Below are positions 7,233 to 14,730 of a stretch of 64,000 nt of DNA, piece by piece. The position numbers and the translations under genes are program-made. Numbering within the stretch: the first letter of the stretch is position 1; each line of letters begins with the position of its first letter. The stretch is from Akkermansiaceae bacterium (GTDB lineage: Bacteria; Verrucomicrobiota; Verrucomicrobiia; Verrucomicrobiales; Akkermansiaceae): assembly GCA_026421245.1 (NCBI GenBank), contig JAPKDJ010000001.1:62001-126000 (forward strand), given 5' to 3'. A model generated the notes under the pieces. That model ran no database searches. It had not been told where the DNA came from and worked only from the letters and a program-made list of their open reading frames with translations.

Positions 7233-8672
7233 ATGATTGAATACCCCCGAAATCGACAACAAACCATTCCCGAAAGCTCCGTAAAAATCGTAGGTCTTGG
7301 AGGTGCCGGATCAAATATGCTGGACCGCGTTGCGCTTGATGGAATCGAGGGTGCAGAGCTTCTTTCCTTGAATACTGATGTCCGAACGCTGGCCAGCACG
7401 GTCGCAGCAGAAAAAATTCAGTTGGGGCGTAATTTAACCAAAGGTCTTGGTGCCGGTGGCGATCCCGAGCTTGGTGAAAAAGCCATTCTTGAAGCTGAGG
7501 ACGAGATTCGAGATTCCCTTCGCGATCGTCAGATTGTTTTTGTTTGTGTTGGTCTTGGTGGTGGAACGGGCTCGGGCGCGGCCCCCATCGTGGTCAGACT
7601 GGCTCGCGAGGCCGGAGCGTTTGTGGTCGTTTTTGCCACTATGCCCTTTGCTTTTGAGGGCCGCCGCAGGCGCATGCAGGCGGAAGAGTCACTCAATCAA
7701 CTCGCTGTTCTTGCGAATGCCCTTGTCACCTTCGACAACGGCCGCATGGGTGAGCTGGTCCTTCCGAAGCAAGGGGTGCACGAAGCGTTCTCCGCTGCCG
7801 ATCGGATGATTTCCGATAGTATCACCGCTGTCGCCCGACTCGTTCTTCGTCCTGGCTTGATCAATGTAGGGCTGGACGAATTGATGTCCGCCCTGAAAAC
7901 TAACCGTTCACGTTGTCTCTTCGGTTCCGGGTTGGGACGTGGCGAAAACCGCGCGCAATCTGCTCTTAAGGCCGCTCTTAATAGTCCGCTTCTGGATCGT
8001 GGATCCCTTTTGGGTGATGCCACTACTGTGCTTGTTCACATTTGTGGTGGGGATGACATGACACTTTATGAGGTCGAATTACTTATGCAGGGGTTGACCA
8101 AATTTATCCCGGATGACGCCCACCTTCTTTTCGGAGCTGCCACCGATTCTCAGATGAAGGATGCCCTAAGTGTGACCATCATCAGTGCACTTCCGGAGGA
8201 GCGGCTTCAAGCGCTTCCGGTTTTTGATGAGACCGATGAGCCCGAAGTGATCGAAATCGAAGGGCTCGAAGAAGAGCTAGCGGAAGAAGCTGCCGCTTCT
8301 GCGGTCGAAGAAGAGCGAGAGAAAGAAGAGCCAGAGGGGCTCGAAGATGAGGCCCCCGAGGACATCGTGGAATTTGAAGTTGATGAAGAGGTCGTCGAAG
8401 AAGAGGAAGACATTGAAATCGAAGATGAAGAAATCGATGACTTTGCAGCACCGGATTTGAAGATTGTCGCTGAAATCGAGGAGGACACTCCCGAGGCTAA
8501 AGATCTCGAGTCGGAAGCAGCTTCTCCTAAAAAGGCTCCCGGCAATCAAGGTGAGCTTCTTCTCGATGGGGCGCCAAAAGGGCGCTTCGATGGAGAAAAG
8601 CCAAATGCGGTGAAGGACGGAGAGGACCTGGACATCCCGCCTTACCTCCGTCGTCGCGGACGTCGTCGCTAG
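7233..8672 (+). CDS. ftsZ: Cell division GTPase FtsZ with altered T7 loop and long acidic linker
   Basis: 479 residues, tubulin-like. The nucleotide-binding half is canonical: 'GLGGAGSNMLDR' (21-32), 'NTD' (47-49) and the tubulin signature 'GGGTGSGAAP' (109-118), then 'PFAFEGRRR'. The T7 loop, which normally reads N-x-D-F-A-D and supplies the catalytic aspartates to the next subunit, here reads N-V-G-L-D-E (211-216), so the two usual Asp positions are Gly and Glu. A very acidic linker (about 330-430) leads to 'DLDIPPYLRRRGRRR', which matches the conserved FtsA/ZipA-binding tail (LDIPxFLR) with an added basic end. It stands outside a division cluster; ribF follows 19 bp downstream. It polymerises at midcell in other bacteria. 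Whether a second ftsZ exists elsewhere cannot be seen here. Confidence 0.95.
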   Translation: MIEYPRNRQQTIPESSVKIVGLGGAGSNMLDRVALDGIEGAELLSLNTDVRTLASTVAAEKIQLGRNLTKGLGAGGDPELGEKAILEAEDEIRDSLRDRQIVFVCVGLGGGTGSGAAPIVVRLAREAGAFVVVFATMPFAFEGRRRRMQAEESLNQLAVLANALVTFDNGRMGELVLPKQGVHEAFSAADRMISDSITAVARLVLRPGLINVGLDELMSALKTNRSRCLFGSGLGRGENRAQSALKAALNSPLLDRGSLLGDATTVLVHICGGDDMTLYEVELLMQGLTKFIPDDAHLLFGAATDSQMKDALSVTIISALPEERLQALPVFDETDEPEVIEIEGLEEELAEEAAASAVEEEREKEEPEGLEDEAPEDIVEFEVDEEVVEEEEDIEIEDEEIDDFAAPDLKIVAEIEEDTPEAKDLESEAASPKKAPGNQGELLLDGAPKGRFDGEKPNAVKDGEDLDIPPYLRRRGRRR

Positions 8673-8691
8673 TTCGATTGACAGTTATGCC

Positions 8692-9603
8692 GTGCGTCCC
8701 TTCATTGGCGTCGTGCAAGTTTTCCACAAACTCAAGGAGCTTTCAGATTCCGGGCTTTCGTTCGGTTTGGCCCTTGGGATTTTTGATGGGGTACATCTGG
8801 GACATCAGGCCGTGTTGGATGCCGCACGCGGATTCAAGAAACTTGGAGTGCTGACTTTTGAACCCCATCCGGTCCAGGTCCTGGCCCCTGATCGAGCTCC
8901 GCGCCGGATTCTTGCGAATCTCGAGCATAAGAAGCGAATTCTGGCATCCCTTGGCGTTGACTTTGTCGTGGTGGTGAACTTCACCCGCGAATTTGCAGGC
9001 AAAGATGCCCGGGAATTTGCGAGCGAACTATTCGCGACGAGCGTGAAGCGATTGTCAGCGGGAGAGGATTGGAGTTTTGGAAGATGTCGCGAAGGGAACA
9101 TGAACCGCTTGGCGGAGTGGGGGAGCGGAGTTGGGGTGGAAGTTTCGGCAGTGCGTGCGGTGAAGCTCGATGGTGAGAGGATTAGTAGCACGCGAATCCG
9201 GCAATGCTTGCGCGATGAGAATCTCGCCGGCGCGGTTGCCATGCTGGGGCGGCCATACTCAGTTTTTGGAGAAGTGATCAAAGGTCGCCAACTGGGGCGC
9301 ACGATTGGCTTCCCGACTGCCAATGTGGCGGTTTTGGAGGAACAGGTTCCACCAAATGGAGTCTACCTGATCGAGGGGAATGGCATTCGAGGTGTCGCTA
9401 ATATCGGAACCCGGCCAACCGTGGATGAATCGGCCAGACGCTCGCTTGAGGTGCACCTTTTTTCGGAAAATATTCCCATGGAATATGGCTGGGAGTTGGA
9501 GGTGAGCTTTCTTAAAAAAATCCGGGAGGAGGTGAAATTTGGTTCAGTGGATGAACTGAAAGCCCAGATTTCGCGGGACGTCGAAACCGCCAAAGCTCAC
9601 TAA
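8692..9603 (+). CDS. ribF: Bifunctional riboflavin kinase / FAD synthetase RibF
   Basis: 303 residues, the usual length for RibF. It converts riboflavin to FMN and then to FAD. The N-terminal adenylyltransferase domain has 'ALGIFDGVHLGHQAVL' (the nucleotidyl-transferase GxFDGVHxGH motif) and 'ISSTRIRQCL' (the SSTxIR motif). The C-terminal kinase domain has 'GRTIGFPTANV' (the GFPTAN motif) and 'GVANIGTRPTV'. The start is a GTG at 8692, 19 bp after ftsZ; no upstream ATG is in frame before the conserved region. A hairpin followed by T residues lies just downstream, so transcription with ftsZ probably ends there. Confidence 0.95.
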   Translation: MRPFIGVVQVFHKLKELSDSGLSFGLALGIFDGVHLGHQAVLDAARGFKKLGVLTFEPHPVQVLAPDRAPRRILANLEHKKRILASLGVDFVVVVNFTREFAGKDAREFASELFATSVKRLSAGEDWSFGRCREGNMNRLAEWGSGVGVEVSAVRAVKLDGERISSTRIRQCLRDENLAGAVAMLGRPYSVFGEVIKGRQLGRTIGFPTANVAVLEEQVPPNGVYLIEGNGIRGVANIGTRPTVDESARRSLEVHLFSENIPMEYGWELEVSFLKKIREEVKFGSVDELKAQISRDVETAKAH

Positions 9604-9625
9604 GGTTGTCGCACAGATTGCAATT

Positions 9626-9658
9626 GCCTTTTTCGCGACTCGTCGCTAAGGCCTTTTT
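9626..9658 (+). terminator. Rho-independent terminator after ribF
   Basis: Outer arms GCCTT (9626-9630) and AAGGC (9648-9652) enclose an inner GCGA/TCGC pair (9635-9638, 9643-9646), followed by five T residues (9654-9658). It is correctly placed 23 bp after the ribF stop. Confidence 0.6.
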
Positions 9659-9685
9659 GATACGCCGCCCGTGCGGATTATTGCC

Positions 9686-11119
9686 ATGGAAAAGAAAAGT
9701 GATTTTGGACTGATTGGTCTGGCCGTCATGGGTCAGAATCTCGTGCTCAACGTGGAAAGCCGCGGCTTCCAAGTTTCTGTTTATAACCGAACAACCTCCA
9801 AGATGGCCGACTTCATCGGAGAGAATCCCGGGAAACAGCTGGTAGGCTGCGAGACTCTCGAGGAATTCGTCGAGTCGCTCGCCACTCCCCGCAAAATTCA
9901 GATCATGGTGCAGGCCGGAGGTCCGGTCGACGCGGTCATCAAGTCACTCATGCCGCTTCTCGACCCCAATGACATCATCATCGACGGCGGAAACTCTCTC
10001 TACACTGATACCGAGCGTCGCGACAAATACGTGGGCGAGGCTGGTTTCCGTTTCATCGGAGCGGGTGTTTCCGGCGGTGAAGAAGGTGCTCTCAAAGGCC
10101 CCTCCATCATGCCCGGCGGACCTGAGTCCACTTGGGAAGTGATGAAGCCAATCTTCGAAAGCATTTCTGCTAAGGTCGATGGCGAGCCCTGCGTGGTTCA
10201 CATCGGTGAAGGTGGCGCCGGTCACTTTGTGAAGATGGTTCACAACGGTATCGAATACGGCGACATGCAGCTCATCTGTGAGGCCTACAATATTTTCAAA
10301 GCCGCCGGTTTCTCCAATGAGGAACTTGCTGAGATCTTCGCCGACTGGAATGAGGGAGACCTTGAGTCCTTCCTCATCGAAATCACCGCGAATATCTTCA
10401 AGCAAAAGGATCCCGAGACCGGCACGGACATCGTCGACCTCATTGTCGATAAGGCCGGCCAAAAAGGAACCGGCCGCTGGACCGTCATGGGTTCTGTCGA
10501 ACAAGCGGTTCCTTTCTCCACCATCGCAGGTTCGGTTGAAGCCCGCATTCTCTCCTCCATGCGTAATCAGCGCAAGGTGGCCAGCGGCGTCCTTCAAGGA
10601 CCAAGTAACTGGGATTTTAATCTCGAAATGAGTAAAGAGGACCTTGTGAAGAAAGTGCGCAACGCGCTCTATGCGTCCAAGATTGTCTCCTATGCACAGG
10701 GATTGGACCTCATCACTAAAGTTGGAGTCGATAAAGGCTGGGACCTCAAGCTCGGCGAGATCGCCAAGATCTGGCGCGGTGGCTGCATCATTCGCGCCCG
10801 CTTCCTCAACCGCATCACCGAGGCTTATCAGTCCGATACGCCTCCCACCAATCTCATGCTTGCGGATTTCTTTACCAAGGTCCTTAATGAAGGTCAGCAG
10901 GACTGGCGCGAGGTGGTGGCCCTCGCTGCCACCAATGGTGTCCCGGTTCCAAGTTTCGGTGGGTCACTCGCTTACTACGACGCTTACCGCGCCGAGCGAC
11001 TTCCTGCCAACCTCCTCCAGGCCCAGCGAGACTTCTTCGGTGCCCACACCTACGAGCGCACCGACAAGCCCGAAGGCGAGTTCTTCCACACTGAGGACTG
11101 GCCAGAGCTCATTAGCTAA
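9686..11119 (+). CDS. gnd: 6-phosphogluconate dehydrogenase, decarboxylating
   Basis: 477 residues from the ATG at 9686 (an in-frame GTG lies at 9671, but the family normally begins just before 'IGLAVMGQNL'). It oxidises 6-phosphogluconate to ribulose 5-phosphate with release of CO2, in the oxidative pentose phosphate pathway in the cytoplasm. Visible motifs are the N-terminal Rossmann 'GLIGLAVMGQNLVLNV', 'IIIDGGNSLYTDTERR', 'IGAGVSGGEEGALKGPSIMP', the catalytic 'HFVKMVHNGIEYGDMQLI' helix and the C-terminal 'QRDFFGAHTYER'. The length equals the long homodimeric family. It is flanked by terminator-like hairpins on both sides and is probably a single-gene transcript. Confidence 0.96.
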   Translation: MEKKSDFGLIGLAVMGQNLVLNVESRGFQVSVYNRTTSKMADFIGENPGKQLVGCETLEEFVESLATPRKIQIMVQAGGPVDAVIKSLMPLLDPNDIIIDGGNSLYTDTERRDKYVGEAGFRFIGAGVSGGEEGALKGPSIMPGGPESTWEVMKPIFESISAKVDGEPCVVHIGEGGAGHFVKMVHNGIEYGDMQLICEAYNIFKAAGFSNEELAEIFADWNEGDLESFLIEITANIFKQKDPETGTDIVDLIVDKAGQKGTGRWTVMGSVEQAVPFSTIAGSVEARILSSMRNQRKVASGVLQGPSNWDFNLEMSKEDLVKKVRNALYASKIVSYAQGLDLITKVGVDKGWDLKLGEIAKIWRGGCIIRARFLNRITEAYQSDTPPTNLMLADFFTKVLNEGQQDWREVVALAATNGVPVPSFGGSLAYYDAYRAERLPANLLQAQRDFFGAHTYERTDKPEGEFFHTEDWPELIS

Positions 11120-11140
11120 GGCTCTCAAAGAGTAATTTTC

Positions 11141-11177
11141 AAAACGGTGTTTCTCGAGAGAGGAGCGCCGTTTTTTT
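11141..11177 (+). terminator. Rho-independent terminator after gnd
   Basis: AAAACGGTG (11141-11149) pairs with CGCCGTTTT (11166-11174) with one G-T pair; the 16-nt loop contains CTCGAG. Seven T residues end at 11177. It starts 22 bp after the gnd stop. Confidence 0.75.
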
Positions 11178-11241
11178 GCAAATGGTCTCCAGCTTTTGGT
11201 TGCCTATAAAAAGGGATGCCTCGTTGGTTTTCCTCTCCGGT

Positions 11242-11894
11242 TCATAGCTGTCTCGTTGAGGCTTTGTGCTGAAGAGTGGCTTTTTTGAGGAAGTCGCCGG
11301 GATTGTAATCTTCTTCAACGAGAATCTCCTCTGGGTTGAGTTTCAGGGATTGGGCGATCTCCCGTCGGGCTGTTCCCACGAGCTGGGTGGCAGCCTTGAT
11401 GACGGCTCGTTTGATCAGTGAAGCTCCGTGTGCCTCTCCGCCCGGCCAGGTTTTCGAGATTGAGGCCCAATCCACTGATACGGTCCGACACGTCTTTGTC
11501 CGGGCTTTCTCTTGTGATTTTTCCGGCGTCTTTACTGAAATGGGCAAGTGTGTTGTCGATCCACATGGTGGCGCGGCGGCTGCCCCATCTTGAAAGACGA
11601 TGTTTCCGGCGAGACATTACCCAAAGGTATTGCGATAACGTTCGTCGTGGGATTTTTGGGTAAGGAAGATGGTTCAATTGGTGCCGTTTTGGTCCAGCCA
11701 TTCTTTGAGTTCGCTCAACGCCTGATTGGATAGTCCTAGATTACTTCGGACAAAAGATGTTGGGCCGCCTTTCACTCGTCGGTCAGGTCGGTCCCGCTGG
11801 CGAGCCTTTTGGCCTCGCCGTGAGGCAAGGGAAGGGGGCTGCCAGGAGGGGAGAAGCAGAGGAAGAGCATCAGTTGCTGGAGGAAGCCTGTCAT
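11242..11894 (-). pseudogene. Decayed gene for a small secreted protein (several frameshifts)
   Basis: Protein-like segments follow one another on the minus strand in changing frames. A hydrophobic start 'MTGFLQQLMLFLCF' begins at 11894. It is followed in another frame by 'SFVRSNLGLSNQALSELKEW', then 'NVSPETSSFKMG', then 'MWIDNTLAHFSKDAGKI' and 'DKDVSDRISGLGLNLENL', and finally 'ASLIKRAVIKAATQLVGTAR' through 'LKLNPEEILVEEDYNPGDF' to a stop at 11242. Each piece has ordinary amino-acid composition, and they are collinear, so at least three frame disruptions in one former gene of about 200 codons is the simplest reading. I do not recognise the family. The rest of the 11178-12028 gap holds nothing else I can support. 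Confidence 0.4.
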
Positions 11895-12028
11895 CCTCCG
11901 AAGGATAGGGAATGCCGGTATTCCGGCAAGTCCCCGATATTTTGGACGAACTAGATGGTGACATATTTTTCGGCAGCTTGTCTGTCTTTTCATGGACTTT
12001 CGTTGGCTCGTTCCTTTAGCTCTGGGCC

Positions 12029-12571
12029 ATGCACGAGGATATTGAAAAGGTGCTCATCGCCGAGGAGGTGATTGAGAAGCGACTGGATGTCATTGCCAAG
12101 AAGATCCATACTGATTTTGCGAGTGAGCCATCGTTGCAGGTGGTCGCCATTTTGAAAGGGGCCCTCGTGTTTATGGCGGATCTTTTGCGAAGAGTGCCTC
12201 TTCGTCTGGAAATCGAGTGTCTCAATGTTGCGAGTTATCACGGAGCTACGGAGAGTTCGGGGCAGGTGGATTTTCTTGATCAAAAGCTCCCTGATGTGAG
12301 TGGTCGCTGCGTTTTAATCATTGATGACATTCTGGACACCGGGCGTACCCTGGCTGCGGTTTCGGAGAAGCTTCGCCAGATGGGGGCTCGCGAGGTCAAA
12401 ACCTGTGTGCTTCTTACGAAGGACAAAGAGCGTGTTACCGAAGTGGAAGCTGATTATTCAGCCTTCGAAATCGCCGATGAATTTGTGGTCGGCTATGGAC
12501 TCGACTACGATGGGAAATATCGAAATCTCCCGTATGTTGGGGTCTTAAATTCTTCGGTCATCTCCTCATGA
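12029..12571 (+). CDS. hpt: Hypoxanthine phosphoribosyltransferase
   Basis: 180 residues, the typical bacterial length. It joins hypoxanthine (and often guanine) to PRPP in cytoplasmic purine salvage. The PRPP-binding loop is 'LIIDDILDTGRTLAAV' with the acidic pair and the Thr/Gly stretch. The N-terminal 'AILKGALVFMADLLRR' and the C-terminal 'EFVVGYGLDYDGKYRNLPYV' are family hallmarks. The stop overlaps the start of the following LOG-family gene by 4 nt (ATGA), so the two are translationally coupled. LOG proteins cleave nucleoside monophosphate ribosides, so nucleotide turnover may link the pair; that link is inference. Confidence 0.95.
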   Translation: MHEDIEKVLIAEEVIEKRLDVIAKKIHTDFASEPSLQVVAILKGALVFMADLLRRVPLRLEIECLNVASYHGATESSGQVDFLDQKLPDVSGRCVLIIDDILDTGRTLAAVSEKLRQMGAREVKTCVLLTKDKERVTEVEADYSAFEIADEFVVGYGLDYDGKYRNLPYVGVLNSSVISS

Positions 12572-13710
12572 AATGCGCCATTGTTCGCGAACTCGATTCG
12601 CTCGACCGTCTTGTCCGCTTGGGGGAAAATCTGAATTGTACCGTTGTTCAAGGTCTTGATCTCGGGGAAGCCGACCTTCCCTGGAAGAGCCTCGAATGCG
12701 ATGGGGCTGTTTTTCTGGGCTGTCGCTTTCCAGCTGAAGTTTCTGTGTGCGACCTCATGGACAAGGGCGCGCTCATCTTCCCGAAATTTGGGGACCTTCC
12801 ATACAACCCGTATCGTCCCGAACTTTATTCGCGCGAGGAGTTGATGGAGGGATGGGCCAAGGAGGAGGATCAGAGCGTGGACAAGCTGATTTATGACCAC
12901 TTTGTGAAACACGGGAAGAAGGATCCGGATATCGTTGAAACTCTTGCCGAGCGACTTCACGACCACGCTATCGACGACGGTTTGACCGATCTTCTCGAGG
13001 GCCGCGTTGAGAAAGATGGCGTCAAGAAAGTGGTCGCGATCATGGGGGGGCACAGCGCCGGTCGTGACGATTCATCTTTTCGGAAGGTGGCTCATTTGGC
13101 GCGGCGATTGACTGCCGAGGGATACTTTGTCGCGAGCGGGGGAGGTCCCGGTATTATGGAAGCGGCTAATCTTGGGGCTTATCTTGCTGACCTTGATGAA
13201 GGGGAATTAAACGTTGTCCTTGATGATCTCGCCGCTGCTCCGAAATATACCGACCAAGGCTACATCGAAGCTGCAAACAAAGTTATTGAGAAGTATCCCA
13301 CGGGGCACTCCAGTCTCGCGGTGCCGACGTGGTTTTATGGGCACGAGCCGACGAACATGTTTTCGGCGCACGTTGCGAAGTATTTTTCAAACAGCATCCG
13401 CGAAGACGGGTTGCTCGCGATTGCCCGTTACGGCATCATTTTTGCTCCCGGACGGGCTGGAACGACGCAGGAAATTTTTCAAGATGCCTGTCAAAACCAC
13501 TATGCGACCTTTGGCGAAATCAGCCCGATGGTCTTTCTTGGGTTAGATCGCTACACCAAGAAAACCCCGCTTTGGGAAACGATTAACAAGCTCGCGGACG
13601 GAAGGCATTTCAAAGACCTCCTGATGCTCAGTGATGAGGTCGGAGAAATCGTTGAATTTATTAAAAACCACCCGCCCTTACCGAGTGACGGTCTGAAGGA
13701 ATTGGTTTGA
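12568..13710 (+). CDS. LOG-family nucleotide-binding protein with extended N-terminus
   Basis: 380 residues. The C-terminal two thirds form a Rossmann-like LOG domain: 'VVAIMGGHSAGRD' (about 152-164), 'VASGGGPGIMEAANLGAY' (about 190-207) and 'FAPGRAGTTQEIFQDAC'. The last motif is normally PGGxGTxxE; here the second Gly is Arg, while the downstream Glu is kept. The first about 145 residues are an extra domain with no clear motif. Characterised LOG proteins are cytokinin riboside 5'-monophosphate phosphoribohydrolases, and related proteins cleave other nucleotides; the substrate here is unknown. It is coupled to hpt by an ATGA overlap. A second, different LOG-family gene lies at 44312. Confidence 0.85.
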   Translation: MKCAIVRELDSLDRLVRLGENLNCTVVQGLDLGEADLPWKSLECDGAVFLGCRFPAEVSVCDLMDKGALIFPKFGDLPYNPYRPELYSREELMEGWAKEEDQSVDKLIYDHFVKHGKKDPDIVETLAERLHDHAIDDGLTDLLEGRVEKDGVKKVVAIMGGHSAGRDDSSFRKVAHLARRLTAEGYFVASGGGPGIMEAANLGAYLADLDEGELNVVLDDLAAAPKYTDQGYIEAANKVIEKYPTGHSSLAVPTWFYGHEPTNMFSAHVAKYFSNSIREDGLLAIARYGIIFAPGRAGTTQEIFQDACQNHYATFGEISPMVFLGLDRYTKKTPLWETINKLADGRHFKDLLMLSDEVGEIVEFIKNHPPLPSDGLKELV

Positions 13711-13752
13711 TCGAACTGTCAATGACAGACGGTGGAGAGCCCGTCGCTGATT

Positions 13753-14730
13753 TTAGCGGGTGTGTTTTTCCGCTTTGGCGAGAACTTCTTTGATCGTCAC
13801 GGCTTTGCCGCCCTGTCGTTTGCTTTCATCGGCAGCTTCCATGAAGGCGAAGAGTTCGATGGTCTCGGCTGCCGAAACCGGCGGCTTCTTTGTCATGAAG
13901 AAGTTGACCACTTCTACCACCAGAGGCGCGTAGCCCTCGTAGGCTCCGACCGGGATTTCGTCATCCTTTGTGTTGCGGGCGATGCCGGAGTAGCCCTTGC
14001 CTTCCCTGAAGATACCGATTCTTCCATTTTCCCATGTGCCCTCGACTTCGATCAAGCCTTCGGGTGTGGTTCGGCGAACGACGGACTGGCACCCGGTGCC
14101 CATGACGGTGAAGAGAGACTCACATCCGTGGACGCCATACCAATAGAGATCGGGGTGGTGAGGTTCGAGTTTGGCCGGACTGGAACAGAGGGCGTAGCTT
14201 ACTTTCCCAATCGAACCTGCTCGAACGGCCTGGGTGCTTTTTCCGTAGCGAAGCGACGAAGAGGAGAAAACCGGAACACCGGCTTTTTTGGCAAGGCGGA
14301 AGATCTCCAGGGTGTCACGCAAACTACCGGCTACGGGTTTATCGATGAAGAGTGGCTTGCCTGCTGCAATGACGGGCCTGGCTTGTTCAAGGTGGGGGCG
14401 GCCATCGACGCTTTCAATCATGACGGCATCAACTTTGGTGCAGAGGTCTTCGATGGTCTCACAGATTTCAACACCAAAATCTTCCCTCAGGGTCTTGGTG
14501 TAGCCTTCGACTCTTGAGATGCTGGATTCGATGTCGGGGCTGCCTCCCTTGAAGGCCGCGACAACCTTTGCGCCCGGGACATGATCTTTGGTTGTCGGGT
14601 CATTGATGATTTTGGTGAACGCGGTGACATGTGAGGTGTCCAGACCAATCAATCCGATCCGGATGGGGGCTTTGGCGACGAGAGGCAGGAGTCCGAAAAG
14701 AGTGCAAAAGAGGATGATGATTTTTGTCAT
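13753..14730 (-). CDS. Secreted Gfo/Idh/MocA-family oxidoreductase
   Basis: 325 residues. A signal peptide (about 1-19, 'FCTLFGLLPLVAKA') precedes a Rossmann N-terminus 'IRIGLIGLDTSHVTAF'. The 'DAVMIESVDGRPHLEQARP' and 'KPLFIDKPVAGSLRD' segments fit the cofactor-binding domain, including the conserved Glu/Asp-Lys-Pro motif. The C-terminal half is the alpha/beta Gfo substrate domain. Such proteins oxidise or reduce sugars and inositols with NAD(P); exported versions are common in PVC bacteria. Its start overlaps the stop of the large dehydrogenase/cytochrome gene by 4 nt, so they are one operon. Substrate unknown. Confidence 0.85.
   Translation of the reverse strand: MTKIIILFCTLFGLLPLVAKAPIRIGLIGLDTSHVTAFTKIINDPTTKDHVPGAKVVAAFKGGSPDIESSISRVEGYTKTLREDFGVEICETIEDLCTKVDAVMIESVDGRPHLEQARPVIAAGKPLFIDKPVAGSLRDTLEIFRLAKKAGVPVFSSSSLRYGKSTQAVRAGSIGKVSYALCSSPAKLEPHHPDLYWYGVHGCESLFTVMGTGCQSVVRRTTPEGLIEVEGTWENGRIGIFREGKGYSGIARNTKDDEIPVGAYEGYAPLVVEVVNFFMTKKPPVSAAETIELFAFMEAADESKRQGGKAVTIKEVLAKAEKHTR

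Noticed and set aside
13740-13769. Possible terminator between the LOG gene and the converging Gfo/Idh gene
   Set aside because: The CGCT/AGCG stem has only four pairs, with a bulge before any extension, and overlaps the neighbour's stop codon; too weak.
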